A DNA stretch of 21,564 nucleotides, taken from positions 1 through 21,564 of the forward strand of contig CAZPCZ010000018.1 in assembly GCA_964585225.1 (NCBI GenBank). Reading direction: 5' to 3'. Source of the stretch: CAZPCZ01 sp964585225 (GTDB lineage Bacteria > Patescibacteriota > Patescibacteriia > JACPHY01). The notes under the pieces were generated by a model. It worked only from the letters and a program-made list of their open reading frames with translations. It was not told the origin of the DNA and ran no database searches. Position 1 is the first letter of the stretch. Each line of letters starts with the position of its first letter. The position numbers and the translations under genes were made by a program. Below, one piece after another: positions 1 to 5,924 of this stretch.

Positions 1-193
1 CGGGCCGGACGTCTTCCCGTTCACGGGGCGCAAGGACTCCGCGGAGGGGACGCTCTCGGTCTCCGACGCCCTGCGGGTCTTTTCGATCCGGACGCTCGTT
101 GCCGCGAAGGCGACCGACCCCAACAAGGAACTCCTCTCCCGGATCGTCCGGGAGCGGCGATCGGCCTTCCTCTCGACCGACTTCCTTCTGTAG
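1..193 (+). CDS. gapN: NADP-dependent (non-phosphorylating) glyceraldehyde-3-phosphate dehydrogenase, C-terminal end only
   Basis: Partial gene; its start lies left of the window. The frame beginning at base 2 is open for 63 codons and ends with TAG at 191-193. The visible tail carries PDVFPFTGRKDSAEGTLSV and then SIRTLVAAK, the arrangement seen at the C-terminus of aldehyde-dehydrogenase-superfamily GapN enzymes, where this segment joins the oligomerisation region. GapN oxidises glyceraldehyde-3-phosphate directly to 3-phosphoglycerate with NADP+ and makes NADPH without ATP. None of the catalytic Cys/Glu residues is in view, so assignment to the superfamily is firm and the exact substrate is inferred from the tail. 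It converges on the ribonucleotide reductase gene, with only 23 bp between the two stop codons. Confidence 0.68.
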   Translation, partial: GPDVFPFTGRKDSAEGTLSVSDALRVFSIRTLVAAKATDPNKELLSRIVRERRSAFLSTDFLL

Positions 194-216
194 GCACCGC
201 GGACCCAGACCCGCCC

Positions 217-1434
217 CTACTTGTACTTCTCGCGGTCGAACTTCGGGAACGATCCTTTCTCCTTCGCAATCTCCACCGATGCACGATACGATTCATCGCG
301 CATGATTCGGTAGAGCTGCCGCGTGAGCTCGACCCCCTCCGGGGATCCGTACCGAACGTGCATGTGGATGAGGAGGTCGCCGAGTCCCATGAATCCGAGC
401 CCCTGACGCCGGATCCCCATCTGTGCGGTCCGGTTCTCTTCGTACGGGTAGTACGTTGCGTCAATGACGTTGTCGAGGAATCGCGTTGCGGTGCGCGCTG
501 CCCATCGGAACCGCTCCCAGTCGAACTCCGCTGGTTGGTCGATTCCGTGGTCGATCGCGAACGCCGCGACGTTCAACGACCCGAGGTTGCACACCGACCA
601 CGGCCCAAGCGGTTGCTCGCCGCAGGGGTTTGTCGAGATGAGTTTCTCGAAGTACCACGTGTTCGATCGCTTGTTCGCTCGTTCGACAAAGAACGTCCCC
701 GGTTCGCCAGAAGCCCATGCGGAATCGCAGATGAGGTCCCACAACGCCTTCGCCTTGAGCGTCTTGTAGACTTTTCCGCCCCACTTGAGATCCCAGTCTG
801 CGTCTTCCTTCACCGCCTCCATGAATCGGTCAGAGATACACACCGAGAGGTTCGCGTTCGTCACGAGGCCCATGGTTCGCTTGACCGTGATGAACTCCTC
901 GATGTCTGGGTGGTCGTCGTTCAGCATGAGCATGAGCGCGCCCCGCCGGGAGCCGCCCTGCGTGATGAGGCCGGTCGCGTAGCTGTAGAGCCCCCCGAAC
1001 GACACCGCGCCAGAAGCGGAGCCGTTCACCCCGCGGACGTACGCTCCGCGCGGACGGAGCGAGGAGAGGTTCACCCCAACGCCGCCGCTCCGGCTCATGA
1101 TCTCCACCATGAGCTTCACGCTGTCGAGGATGCCCCCACGGCTATCGTCCGGTGATGGAATGACGAAGCAGTTGTAGAAGGTCACCGGCACGCCGCTCCC
1201 CGCGCCGGAGAGTATCCGGCCGCCGGGGACAAACTGGAAGCCAGAGAGCGCTTTCGTGAACTCCCCCGCCCAATACTCGCGCTTCTGCGGGGTTGCCTCG
1301 ACTGCTGCGATCGCTTTCCCGACTCGTTCCCACGTCTCCTCCGGCACAAATTCGGTCTGCTTCCCATCGCGATCTTTCAGCGCGTAGCGGTCATCGAAGA
1401 CCTTTTTCGAGAGCCCGGTGAGCTGCGTTGCCAT
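217..1434 (-). CDS. nrdJ: Adenosylcobalamin-dependent (class II) ribonucleotide reductase, N-terminal half only
   Basis: The class II enzyme reduces ribonucleotides to deoxyribonucleotides in the cytoplasm, using coenzyme B12 to make the thiyl radical. From the ATG at 1434 the protein is 405 residues. It starts directly with the barrel lead-in (LSKKVFDDRYALKD) and has no ATP-cone. Visible are FVPGGRILSGAG (about 69-80), the redox Cys in VTFYNCFVIP (Cys89), SRSGGVGVNLSSLRPRGAYV (about 114-133), QGGSRRGALMLML (about 159-171), the radical-site NPCGEQPLG with Asn/Cys/Glu (269-273) and a second Cys in VCNLGSLN (282). The frame ends with TAG just after FPKFDREKYK, where family members continue for several hundred residues (the APTGT region, SGIEP and the C-terminal cysteines). 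Those parts are absent here; the bases beyond the stop are the antisense of gapN. It is either a split gene with its partner elsewhere or a truncated gene. A TTG at 1467 is an alternative start 11 codons upstream. Confidence 0.88.
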   Translation of the reverse strand: MATQLTGLSKKVFDDRYALKDRDGKQTEFVPEETWERVGKAIAAVEATPQKREYWAGEFTKALSGFQFVPGGRILSGAGSGVPVTFYNCFVIPSPDDSRGGILDSVKLMVEIMSRSGGVGVNLSSLRPRGAYVRGVNGSASGAVSFGGLYSYATGLITQGGSRRGALMLMLNDDHPDIEEFITVKRTMGLVTNANLSVCISDRFMEAVKEDADWDLKWGGKVYKTLKAKALWDLICDSAWASGEPGTFFVERANKRSNTWYFEKLISTNPCGEQPLGPWSVCNLGSLNVAAFAIDHGIDQPAEFDWERFRWAARTATRFLDNVIDATYYPYEENRTAQMGIRRQGLGFMGLGDLLIHMHVRYGSPEGVELTRQLYRIMRDESYRASVEIAKEKGSFPKFDREKYK

Positions 1435-1474
1435 AGGTCCGTACGCGATACTACATTTAGTAGGCAAGACTCCT

Positions 1475-1502
1475 AGGATACCCCAACAGTTAGTGGTGTC
1501 AA
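1475..1502 (-). promoter_or_regulatory. Candidate sigma70-type promoter for nrdJ
   Basis: On the minus strand a perfect TTGACA (1502-1497) is followed by a 16-bp spacer and TATCCT (1480-1475), four of six matches to TATAAT. The box ends 7 bp before the TTG at 1467 and 40 bp before the ATG at 1434. It is the best two-box promoter seen in the window. The expected transcription start lies at about 1468, so the RNA would begin almost exactly at the TTG. Confidence 0.6.
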
Positions 1503-1518
1503 GTGGGGATAACCTTAT

Positions 1519-1617
1519 CGAGCTTCAAGCTGACAGCTGCAAGCTTCAAGGTATATACGGCATCATGCAGGCAAACTCCCCGCGGGCTTGTCGCTTGCAG
1601 CTTCGAGCTTGGAGCTC
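1519..1617. repeat. Inverted pair of AGCTTCAAGC-type repeats behind ftsQ
   Basis: Two arms of about 31 bp (1520-1550 and 1586-1617) built from words such as AGCTTCAAGC and AGCTGCAAGC are inverted relative to each other and match at roughly 25 of 31 positions. A spacer of about 35 bp separates them. The right arm overlaps the TGA of ftsQ, so the element begins at the end of that gene on the minus strand. There is no run of T, so a classical Rho-independent terminator is not obvious. Single-arm relatives lie at 8539-8570 and 15050-15079. Confidence 0.75.
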
Positions 1618-2413
1618 ACTGGATGTAGACCCGATCGCCGTAGCGGAGGTCAATGGAGCGGAGCTTTGACCTCGCCTCTGGTGTGGGGCGGTCTCGGAGG
1701 AGCGCTTGGAGCTTCGTGAGTTGGTAGTCCGGCTGCACGTTCACGGCAGCAGAGACGACGACTCCACCCGTCGTCCGGATGTCGAACGCTCCGTCTGGTC
1801 CACCTCGAGTGCTGATGTCATTCGGTCGTAATGCTCCACCAGCGAGCTCGAGCTCTCGCCACAGTGACGAGAGGAAGGCAATCGTGGGTTCTGCGAGGAA
1901 CACGTCGCCAGTTGATGGCGCTTGCCCGGAGCCCTGGATGATGAACAGGGCCGCATGGTTCAGCGATTCTGGGGCAATGCCAAGGACCTGCCCGTTCTGT
2001 GCGATGAGGACTGCGCCACCGGCTTCGAACCGCGCGATGGCCGCAATGGGCTGCTCGGTGACCGTCATGACGATGGCGCCGCCTCGTCGACGCGTGCCAT
2101 CCACTCGAGCAAAGGCGAACCGCTGACGGAGACTCCGCTCGAGCGCGTTGACGCCAACCCAGACCATACTCGACCGGGGGAAGACGCCCCATCGCCGCTG
2201 CTGGAGTTCAGCGAGCGCCGCGTCGCGCACCGCTGCGTTCGGGACGAGCGTCGCCCCTTCGACCTCAACCGACCGGATACGCCACCCCCAGGAAGCCGCG
2301 ATGACGCTCACGAGGACAAGGACGAGGATGAGAACGCGTCGGCGACGCGGATGCCTCGCACTGCTCGTAGCTGGCCGCGTGTAGCGCCTCCACCCCCCTC
2401 CACGAGCACGCAT
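1616..2413 (-). CDS. ftsQ: Cell-division protein FtsQ/DivIB-like
   Basis: FtsQ is a bitopic membrane protein that links early and late divisome proteins. From the ATG at 2413 the product has 265 residues: a short Arg-rich cytoplasmic tail (HPRRRR before the membrane), one transmembrane helix (about 27-43, VLILVLVLVSVIAASW), a POTRA-like domain starting IRSVEVEGATLVP (about 47-119) that ends at VTEQPIAAI, and a C-terminal beta-rich FtsQ/DivIB region. The size and domain order fit the family; sequence conservation is low, as is usual for it. The ATG sits 1 bp after the serS TGA, which supports this start over in-frame codons further upstream inside serS and points to co-translation with serS. 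The gene ends directly in an AGCTT-type inverted repeat. Confidence 0.82.
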   Translation of the reverse strand: MRARGGGWRRYTRPATSSARHPRRRRVLILVLVLVSVIAASWGWRIRSVEVEGATLVPNAAVRDAALAELQQRRWGVFPRSSMVWVGVNALERSLRQRFAFARVDGTRRRGGAIVMTVTEQPIAAIARFEAGGAVLIAQNGQVLGIAPESLNHAALFIIQGSGQAPSTGDVFLAEPTIAFLSSLWRELELAGGALRPNDISTRGGPDGAFDIRTTGGVVVSAAVNVQPDYQLTKLQALLRDRPTPEARSKLRSIDLRYGDRVYIQ

Positions 2414-2414
2414 A

Positions 2415-3716
2415 TCACGCCCGCTCGGTTGGATTGATTCGCTCAACGCCGAGCTCTTCGCGGAGGGTTGGAGGCAGCACCACGGACCCGTCCGCTTGCT
2501 GACCATGCTCGAGGATCGCACAGATCGGCCGATTCATGGACCACGCGGTGCCATTGAGCGTATGAACGAATCGCAGCGCGCTTGCCCTAGTACTCCGTTG
2601 CCCTGCTGCCGCCTTCGGCCGGTACCGAATATTGAGCCGGCGCGCCTGCCAATCCGTGCACGTTGAGGTGGATGTGAGCTCACGGTACCGCTGCTCCGAC
2701 GGGAACCACGCCTCGAGGTCATACTTCCGTGCCGCGGGGATCCCGAGGTCGCCGGTGCACATCTTCACGACCCGGTACGGGAGTCCGAGGTCCTGGAGGA
2801 GACGTTCCTCGAGCCCGAGGAGGAACTCGTGCTCTGCGTCGCCCTGTTCGGGCGTCGTGAAGCTGAACATCTCCACTTTATCGAACTGGTGGACCCGAAA
2901 GATCCCCTTCGTGTCTTTCCCGTGGCTCCCGGATTCGCGACGGAAACAGGTGGAGAACGCGACGTACCGCTTCGGGAGCTCGTCCTCGCGGAAGATTTCG
3001 CCCATGTGCATGGGGCCGATGGACTGCTCCGCGGTGCCGACGAGGTATTGGTCGTCACGCTCGAGGTAGTACGTTTCATCCTTGCCGCCGTGGATGGTGT
3101 ACCCCATGGCCTCCATCGCCTTCGCGTTGACGAGGACCGGGGGGATGACCGGGGTGAACCCCTCCCGCGTGAGGAGCCTGGTCGCATGTTGGAGGAGCGC
3201 CCACTCGATGAGCGCCCCGGGCCCGGTGAGGTACGCAAACCTCGTACCAGATACCCGTGCTGCGCGTTCGGTATCGAAGGCGCCGAGACGGGGCCCGAGC
3301 TCCCATGCGGCCTTTGGGGCGAACGGGAATGACGGGGTGTCTCCCCACGTCCGTACGATTTCATTCTTTGTCTCATCCTTCCCCTCCTTCACGTCCGAGG
3401 TCGGGAGATTTGGGACTACCCACAGGAGCGTGTTAAGTTCTCGGGTGAGCGCATTGAGCTTCTTGGCGTCTGCATCTGCTTTCCGGTCTGCCGTACGGAG
3501 CTTCTTCAGGAGTCGCTCACGCTCCTCTGGGGATGCCTGCGCAATGGCAGTCGACGCGGCGTTTTTCTGCGCGGCGACAGCCTCAACGGCCGCCTGGAGC
3601 TCGCGCTTCCGACGGTCGAGGTCGAGGATTTTCCGGATATCAATGCGGTACCCTTTCGCACGTATCCCCCGCTCCACCTCGTCGGGGAGTTCGCGGAGGA
3701 GCTTCAAATCAATCAT
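2415..3716 (-). CDS. serS: Seryl-tRNA synthetase
   Basis: Charges tRNA-Ser (and tRNA-Sec where present) with serine in the cytoplasm. The 433-residue product has the full family layout. The N-terminal tRNA-binding arm (about 27-100) is a charged antiparallel coiled coil. The class II catalytic core contains VGTAEQ (226-231) and motif 2 TCFRRESGSHGKDTKGIFR (256-274) followed by VHQFDKVEMF, and ends with a motif 3 region, VHTLNGTAWSMNRPICAILE, then ADGSVVLPPTL. The length is typical for bacteria. The start ATG at 3716 begins MIDLKLLRE, the usual SerRS N-terminus, with a weak GAAGG upstream. The gene is read into ftsQ with 1 bp between stop and start. Confidence 0.95.
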   Translation of the reverse strand: MIDLKLLRELPDEVERGIRAKGYRIDIRKILDLDRRKRELQAAVEAVAAQKNAASTAIAQASPEERERLLKKLRTADRKADADAKKLNALTRELNTLLWVVPNLPTSDVKEGKDETKNEIVRTWGDTPSFPFAPKAAWELGPRLGAFDTERAARVSGTRFAYLTGPGALIEWALLQHATRLLTREGFTPVIPPVLVNAKAMEAMGYTIHGGKDETYYLERDDQYLVGTAEQSIGPMHMGEIFREDELPKRYVAFSTCFRRESGSHGKDTKGIFRVHQFDKVEMFSFTTPEQGDAEHEFLLGLEERLLQDLGLPYRVVKMCTGDLGIPAARKYDLEAWFPSEQRYRELTSTSTCTDWQARRLNIRYRPKAAAGQRSTRASALRFVHTLNGTAWSMNRPICAILEHGQQADGSVVLPPTLREELGVERINPTERA

Positions 3717-3730
3717 AACGCCTTCGGCTC

Positions 3731-3772
3731 ATACGAATACACGAATGCACACGAATCTACGAATATGCGAAT
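3731..3772. repeat. ACGAAT-word repeat array upstream of serS
   Basis: Five successive CGAAT words (ACGAATAC, ACGAATGCAC, ACGAATCT, ACGAATATG, CGAATGG) with 7-10 bp spacing lie in the leader of serS. The 10-mer CGAATCTACG at 3752-3761 is identical to the unit of the inverted array at 14213-14278. No reading frame or terminator explains it. Confidence 0.7.
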
Positions 3773-3799
3773 GGTAGCGATCATGCAGATCCGTTGTTT

Positions 3800-3842
3800 C
3801 TCCCCTTCCGCGCGGCGTGGAGGGGGAGCGAGAGGGGGAGGC
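3800..3842. repeat. GC-rich palindromic element between rdgB and serS
   Basis: The sequence starts CTCCCCTTCC and continues, after about 10 variable bases, with GAGGGGGAGCGAGAGGGGGA. It is the inverted counterpart of 8921-8961 inside mrdA: the outer blocks match almost base for base and only the centre differs. The halves CTCCCCTTCC and GGAGGGGGAG can pair to form a hairpin. Together with 3731-3772 it fills most of the 150-bp gap between the two genes. Confidence 0.7.
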
Positions 3843-3866
3843 GCCTGCGGCCGAACCGATACCCGT

Positions 3867-4523
3867 TCACATCCTACCGCGATCTAGGGCGCTCAGCCAT
3901 TGCTGGAGTTTCGGGAGGAGCTGTGCGACCGCGTTTCGCCGGTGCGTCATGACGTCGGCCATGCGTGCGCCGCGTTCGACGGCCTCTGCGGTCGTCATCC
4001 CCTGTTCCGGGTGGTAGAAGATCGAACGGAATGGGAAACCCGGGATACGGTAGGCGGACGGACGCTCTGCGATGATCCCACGGTCAATCCCCTCCCCCGA
4101 AAAGGGTCCTGGACCCTTTTCGGGTGTCGTGAACGCAACCACGGACCGCATCTGACACCCGCGTCGCTCAGATGGAATCCCCTCCATCCGCCGGAGCACT
4201 TCCGTGATCATCTCCCCATCCGTCGCACGGCGGCCATCACCAAAGATGCGGCGGGAGCGGACACCCGGCCAGCCGTTGAGCGCGTCAATCTCCAGGCCCC
4301 CATCATCCGCGAGCGTGGGGAGGCCAGTCTGTTCCGCGTAGTACATTGCCTTCGCAACCGCATTCTCCTCGAACGTGGTTGCGGTTTCTGCGACGTCGGG
4401 GATGTCCGGGAAGTCTGCGAGCGTGCGCAACGTAACGGGGAACCCCTCCAACAGCTCACGGAGCTCCTGCGTCTTACCGGGGTTGGACGTTGCGAGGAGG
4501 AAGTCCATGTATCGAGCCGTCAT
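3867..4523 (-). CDS. rdgB: Non-canonical purine NTP pyrophosphatase (HAM1/RdgB family, variant active site)
   Basis: The family hydrolyses dITP, XTP and related damaged purine nucleotides to monophosphates, which keeps them out of DNA and RNA. The 218-residue product has the N-terminal substrate loop LLATSNPGKTQEL (9-21), FEENAVAKA, the acidic metal site LADDGGLEIDALNGWPGVRSRR, and a C-terminal block, IPGFPFRSIFYHPEQGMT. Two positions depart from the textbook family: ADDGGL replaces ADDSGL, and FPFRSIF stands where GFGYDPIF is usual. This points to a divergent subgroup. Residues encoded by 4096-4124 (EKGPGPFSG) come from a perfect DNA palindrome. The start at 4523 is chosen because its ATG overlaps the stop of the preceding gene as ATGA; a second Met five codons in (4508) is possible. 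Confidence 0.85.
   Translation of the reverse strand: MTARYMDFLLATSNPGKTQELRELLEGFPVTLRTLADFPDIPDVAETATTFEENAVAKAMYYAEQTGLPTLADDGGLEIDALNGWPGVRSRRIFGDGRRATDGEMITEVLRRMEGIPSERRGCQMRSVVAFTTPEKGPGPFSGEGIDRGIIAERPSAYRIPGFPFRSIFYHPEQGMTTAEAVERGARMADVMTHRRNAVAQLLPKLQQWLSALDRGRM
4096..4124. repeat. Perfect 14-bp-arm palindrome inside rdgB
   Basis: CCCGAAAAGGGTCC and its exact reverse complement flank a single T at 4110. The element lies in frame in rdgB and encodes a Gly/Pro-rich loop where family members usually have a short beta-hairpin turn. It resembles a mobile palindromic repeat inserted into a tolerant loop. Only one copy is in this window. Confidence 0.8.
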
Positions 4524-4861
4524 GGTTGCGCTGTAGGATTCTGCGCACACCGCCAACCATCCCAACAACGATCGGCGCCGCAATCGCATCCACTCGTAAC
4601 CGAAAAACTACACACCCTTCCTCCAAAAATTCCGTCTCCGGACGTCTCGGACGGAACAGGGCAGCGGTCGACGCAGCTATCCGGAAGCGCCCTCCATCGG
4701 CCTCCCGCAAGACCGCAGCGGACGGCCTTGAGCGGTCGAAAGTCTGGGGCCCCGTACGTACTCGCTTCCTGAAATACAAACGCAAGGATACTTCCTGCCA
4801 CGAGTACGCAAATCAGGAGCCCGACGACCACATACAGACGCCTCTTGGCGTTCGGGATCAT
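4520..4861 (-). CDS. Small membrane-anchored cysteine-rich protein, unknown function
   Basis: A 113-residue protein with a basic start (MIPNAKRRL), one transmembrane helix or uncleaved signal (about 9-30, YVVVGLLICVLVAGSILAFV) and an exported domain with eight cysteines between about residues 49 and 105. The tail contains GGRWRALPDSCVDRC and CDCGADRCWDGWRC, a spacing that suggests four disulfides or a metal site. It is judged real by its membrane-plus-Cys pattern and because its TGA overlaps the rdgB ATG by 4 bp (ATGA), a sign of translational coupling. Similar short proteins ending in a CDCGxxxCW-type motif are, from memory, frequent in Parcubacteria; no function is known. A perfect TATAAT lies 18 bp before the start. 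Confidence 0.72.
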   Translation of the reverse strand: MIPNAKRRLYVVVGLLICVLVAGSILAFVFQEASTYGAPDFRPLKAVRCGLAGGRWRALPDSCVDRCPVPSETSGDGIFGGRVCSFSVTSGCDCGADRCWDGWRCAQNPTAQP

Positions 4862-4879
4862 ACGGTTTGCACGTGCGTG

Positions 4880-4885
4880 ATTATA
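4880..4885 (-). promoter_or_regulatory. Perfect -10 box (TATAAT) before the Cys-rich protein gene
   Basis: TATAAT on the minus strand overlaps the TAA stop of the cytidylyltransferase-like gene and lies 18 bp before the ATG at 4861. No good -35 was found at 16-18 bp. It could start an internal transcript for the Cys-rich protein and rdgB. Confidence 0.4.
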
Positions 4886-5309
4886 CGGTCGTATTCGTGA
4901 GCAGCGATGAATGGTGTACCCTGCCGGTGTGAGCACGCAGCCGTACCACACGCGTCCCCGTGAATCCCAATGAACGAAGTATTTTCCGGAATGCCGGGAG
5001 ATCGCACGGCTGATCGTACCCGAGTGCGATGATGTCGGGCTTGAAGCGCCGGATGACGGAGAAGTACCGATGCGGAGGGTCCCCGATGACGACACGATCG
5101 ACCCATCGCACTCCAGCAACAAGCTCTACCCGCTCTCGGGCGGTCAGTCGGGGTCGTCTCCCCTTCTCCTTTTTTGCAACATCATCTCGGGTCACCACCA
5201 CGACCAACTCGTCACCAAACCGCTTTGCTTGCCTCAGGAACGCGAGGTGCCCGGGGTGGATGAGATCGAAGACGCCGAAGGCGAGGACGCGACGCCTGCG
5301 TTCACTCAT
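4881..5309 (-). CDS. Cytidylyltransferase-like nucleotidyltransferase (FAD synthase/glycerol-3-phosphate cytidylyltransferase superfamily)
   Basis: Members transfer CMP or AMP from a nucleotide triphosphate to a phosphorylated small molecule. The 142-residue product shows the Rossmann-like start VLAFGVFDLIHPGHLAFLRQA with the HxGH signature (HPGH), then ELVVVVTRDD, a basic loop KKEKGRRPRLTARERVELV, RWVDRVVIGDP, a central KPDIIALGYDQ, and a C-terminal HHSSLL in the place of the KSS or ISTS motif. The length and the GYDQ segment resemble archaeal-type FAD synthases, but the substrate cannot be fixed from sequence. The start at ATG 5309 (MSERRRRVLAFG) puts the family core close to the N-terminus; an ATG at 5330, 9 bp after the preceding stop, would add seven residues. 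A broken paralogue start lies at 5811-5924. Confidence 0.82.
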   Translation of the reverse strand: MSERRRRVLAFGVFDLIHPGHLAFLRQAKRFGDELVVVVTRDDVAKKEKGRRPRLTARERVELVAGVRWVDRVVIGDPPHRYFSVIRRFKPDIIALGYDQPCDLPAFRKILRSLGFTGTRVVRLRAHTGRVHHSSLLTNTTV

Positions 5310-5339
5310 ACATGCGCGCTTCGTACTCATTCACGATGG

Positions 5340-5522
5340 TCAATCGGTTTCGAAATCACGATCGTGCGTGAGGATCACCCGATGTTGCTTCCGCGCGAGT
5401 GCAATGACGCTCGCGTCGGTCCCACCCGGACGGAGGTCGCGGACCGCCGCGATATCATGGTCATCTTCACGGAGCGCAGCGATGACCGACGGCGCAATGT
5501 TTTCATCAGCGAGCAGTCGCAT
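5340..5522 (-). CDS. DUF5615 PIN-like toxin, apparently C-terminally truncated
   Basis: The 60-residue product MRLLADENIAPSVIAALRED continues with HDIAAVRDLRPGGTDASVIALARKQHRVILTHDRDFET. This is the N-terminal core of the DUF5615 PIN-like family, with the acidic residues of LADEN and THDRDF expected at a nuclease site. Such proteins are usually about 110-120 residues; here the stop follows directly after the DRDF motif, so the C-terminal part is missing. The start overlaps the end of the DUF433 gene by 17 bp, as is typical for the pair. An ATG at 5558 is a longer alternative start. The truncation may make it inactive, or the fold may be minimal. Confidence 0.75.
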   Translation of the reverse strand: MRLLADENIAPSVIAALREDDHDIAAVRDLRPGGTDASVIALARKQHRVILTHDRDFETD

Positions 5523-5805
5523 AGCGACGCTGCCGCCGGTGCATATGGCGCCCTCCACGCCGTGTGCTCATAGTATCTGCGCGCTGTAAATCCGCTGCGA
5601 CGTTCGCGAGCGCGGCGCTGATCGCGGGGCGTGGGAGATGGTACTCCTCTGCAATCGCTGCGGGCGTCATTCCAGCAGCGAGGAGGTCCACGATGAATTC
5701 GACGGTGATGCGGGTACCTCGAATGATCGGTTTCCCGCCGAGGATTCCGCGATGTCGAGTGATCGCGATGGGACGGTTTCGAGCGTTGGTACGACGTGTA
5801 GTCAT
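5506..5805 (-). CDS. DUF433 antitoxin-like protein
   Basis: A 99-residue protein with the DUF433 core HRGILGGKPIIRGTRITVEF, then IVDLLAAGMTPAAIAEEYH and PRPAISAAL, a winged-helix or HTH-like fold. DUF433 genes commonly precede DUF5615 toxins and are thought to be the antitoxin and probably the autorepressor; that role is taken from the family and the pairing. The C-terminal 25 residues (MSTRRGGRHMHRRQRRYATAR) are basic and low in complexity and partly reflect the overlap with the toxin gene. A candidate promoter lies just upstream, which suggests the pair has its own transcription within an otherwise packed gene run. Confidence 0.8.
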   Translation of the reverse strand: MTTRRTNARNRPIAITRHRGILGGKPIIRGTRITVEFIVDLLAAGMTPAAIAEEYHLPRPAISAALANVAADLQRADTMSTRRGGRHMHRRQRRYATAR

Positions 5806-5810
5806 ACACC

Positions 5811-5924
5811 TCAAGGGTACAATGCCGTGAACGAGCCCGTCAACGTCGCACGAGCGGCGCATCGGAGTACAAGGTGCACGGGGTGGAGGAGATCAAAGAC
5901 GCCGAAGGCGAGGATGTGCTTCAT
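5811..5924 (-). pseudogene. Broken 5' end of a second cytidylyltransferase-like gene
   Basis: The ATG at 5924 overlaps the NUDIX stop as ATGA and begins MKHILAFGVFDLLHPVHLVL, clearly paralogous to the intact gene's VLAFGVFDLIHPGHLAFL. At DNA level about 50 bp match with few changes. The HxGH glycine is valine (HPVH), one residue seems to be missing, and similarity stops after about 24 codons (LRCAARA against LRQAKRF). The frame then runs into the promoter region of the DUF433 gene. It looks like the remnant of a gene cut by the arrival of the toxin-antitoxin pair or by recombination with the downstream copy. Confidence 0.7.
5814..5843 (-). promoter_or_regulatory. Candidate promoter of the DUF433/DUF5615 pair
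   Basis: TTGACG (5843-5838), an 18-bp spacer and TACCCT (5819-5814) on the minus strand. The -10-like box ends 8 bp before the DUF433 ATG at 5805, so the mRNA would have almost no leader. GAGGTG lies between box and start but too close for a normal ribosome binding site. Confidence 0.45.

Noticed and set aside
194..216. Intein or intron splice point at the end of nrdJ, or stop-codon readthrough
   Set aside because: The bases after the TAG are the antisense of gapN and show neither intein blocks nor a continuing reductase frame.
358..1155. A 265-codon plus-strand frame opposite nrdJ
   Set aside because: It is the antisense of conserved ribonucleotide reductase motifs and has no features of its own.
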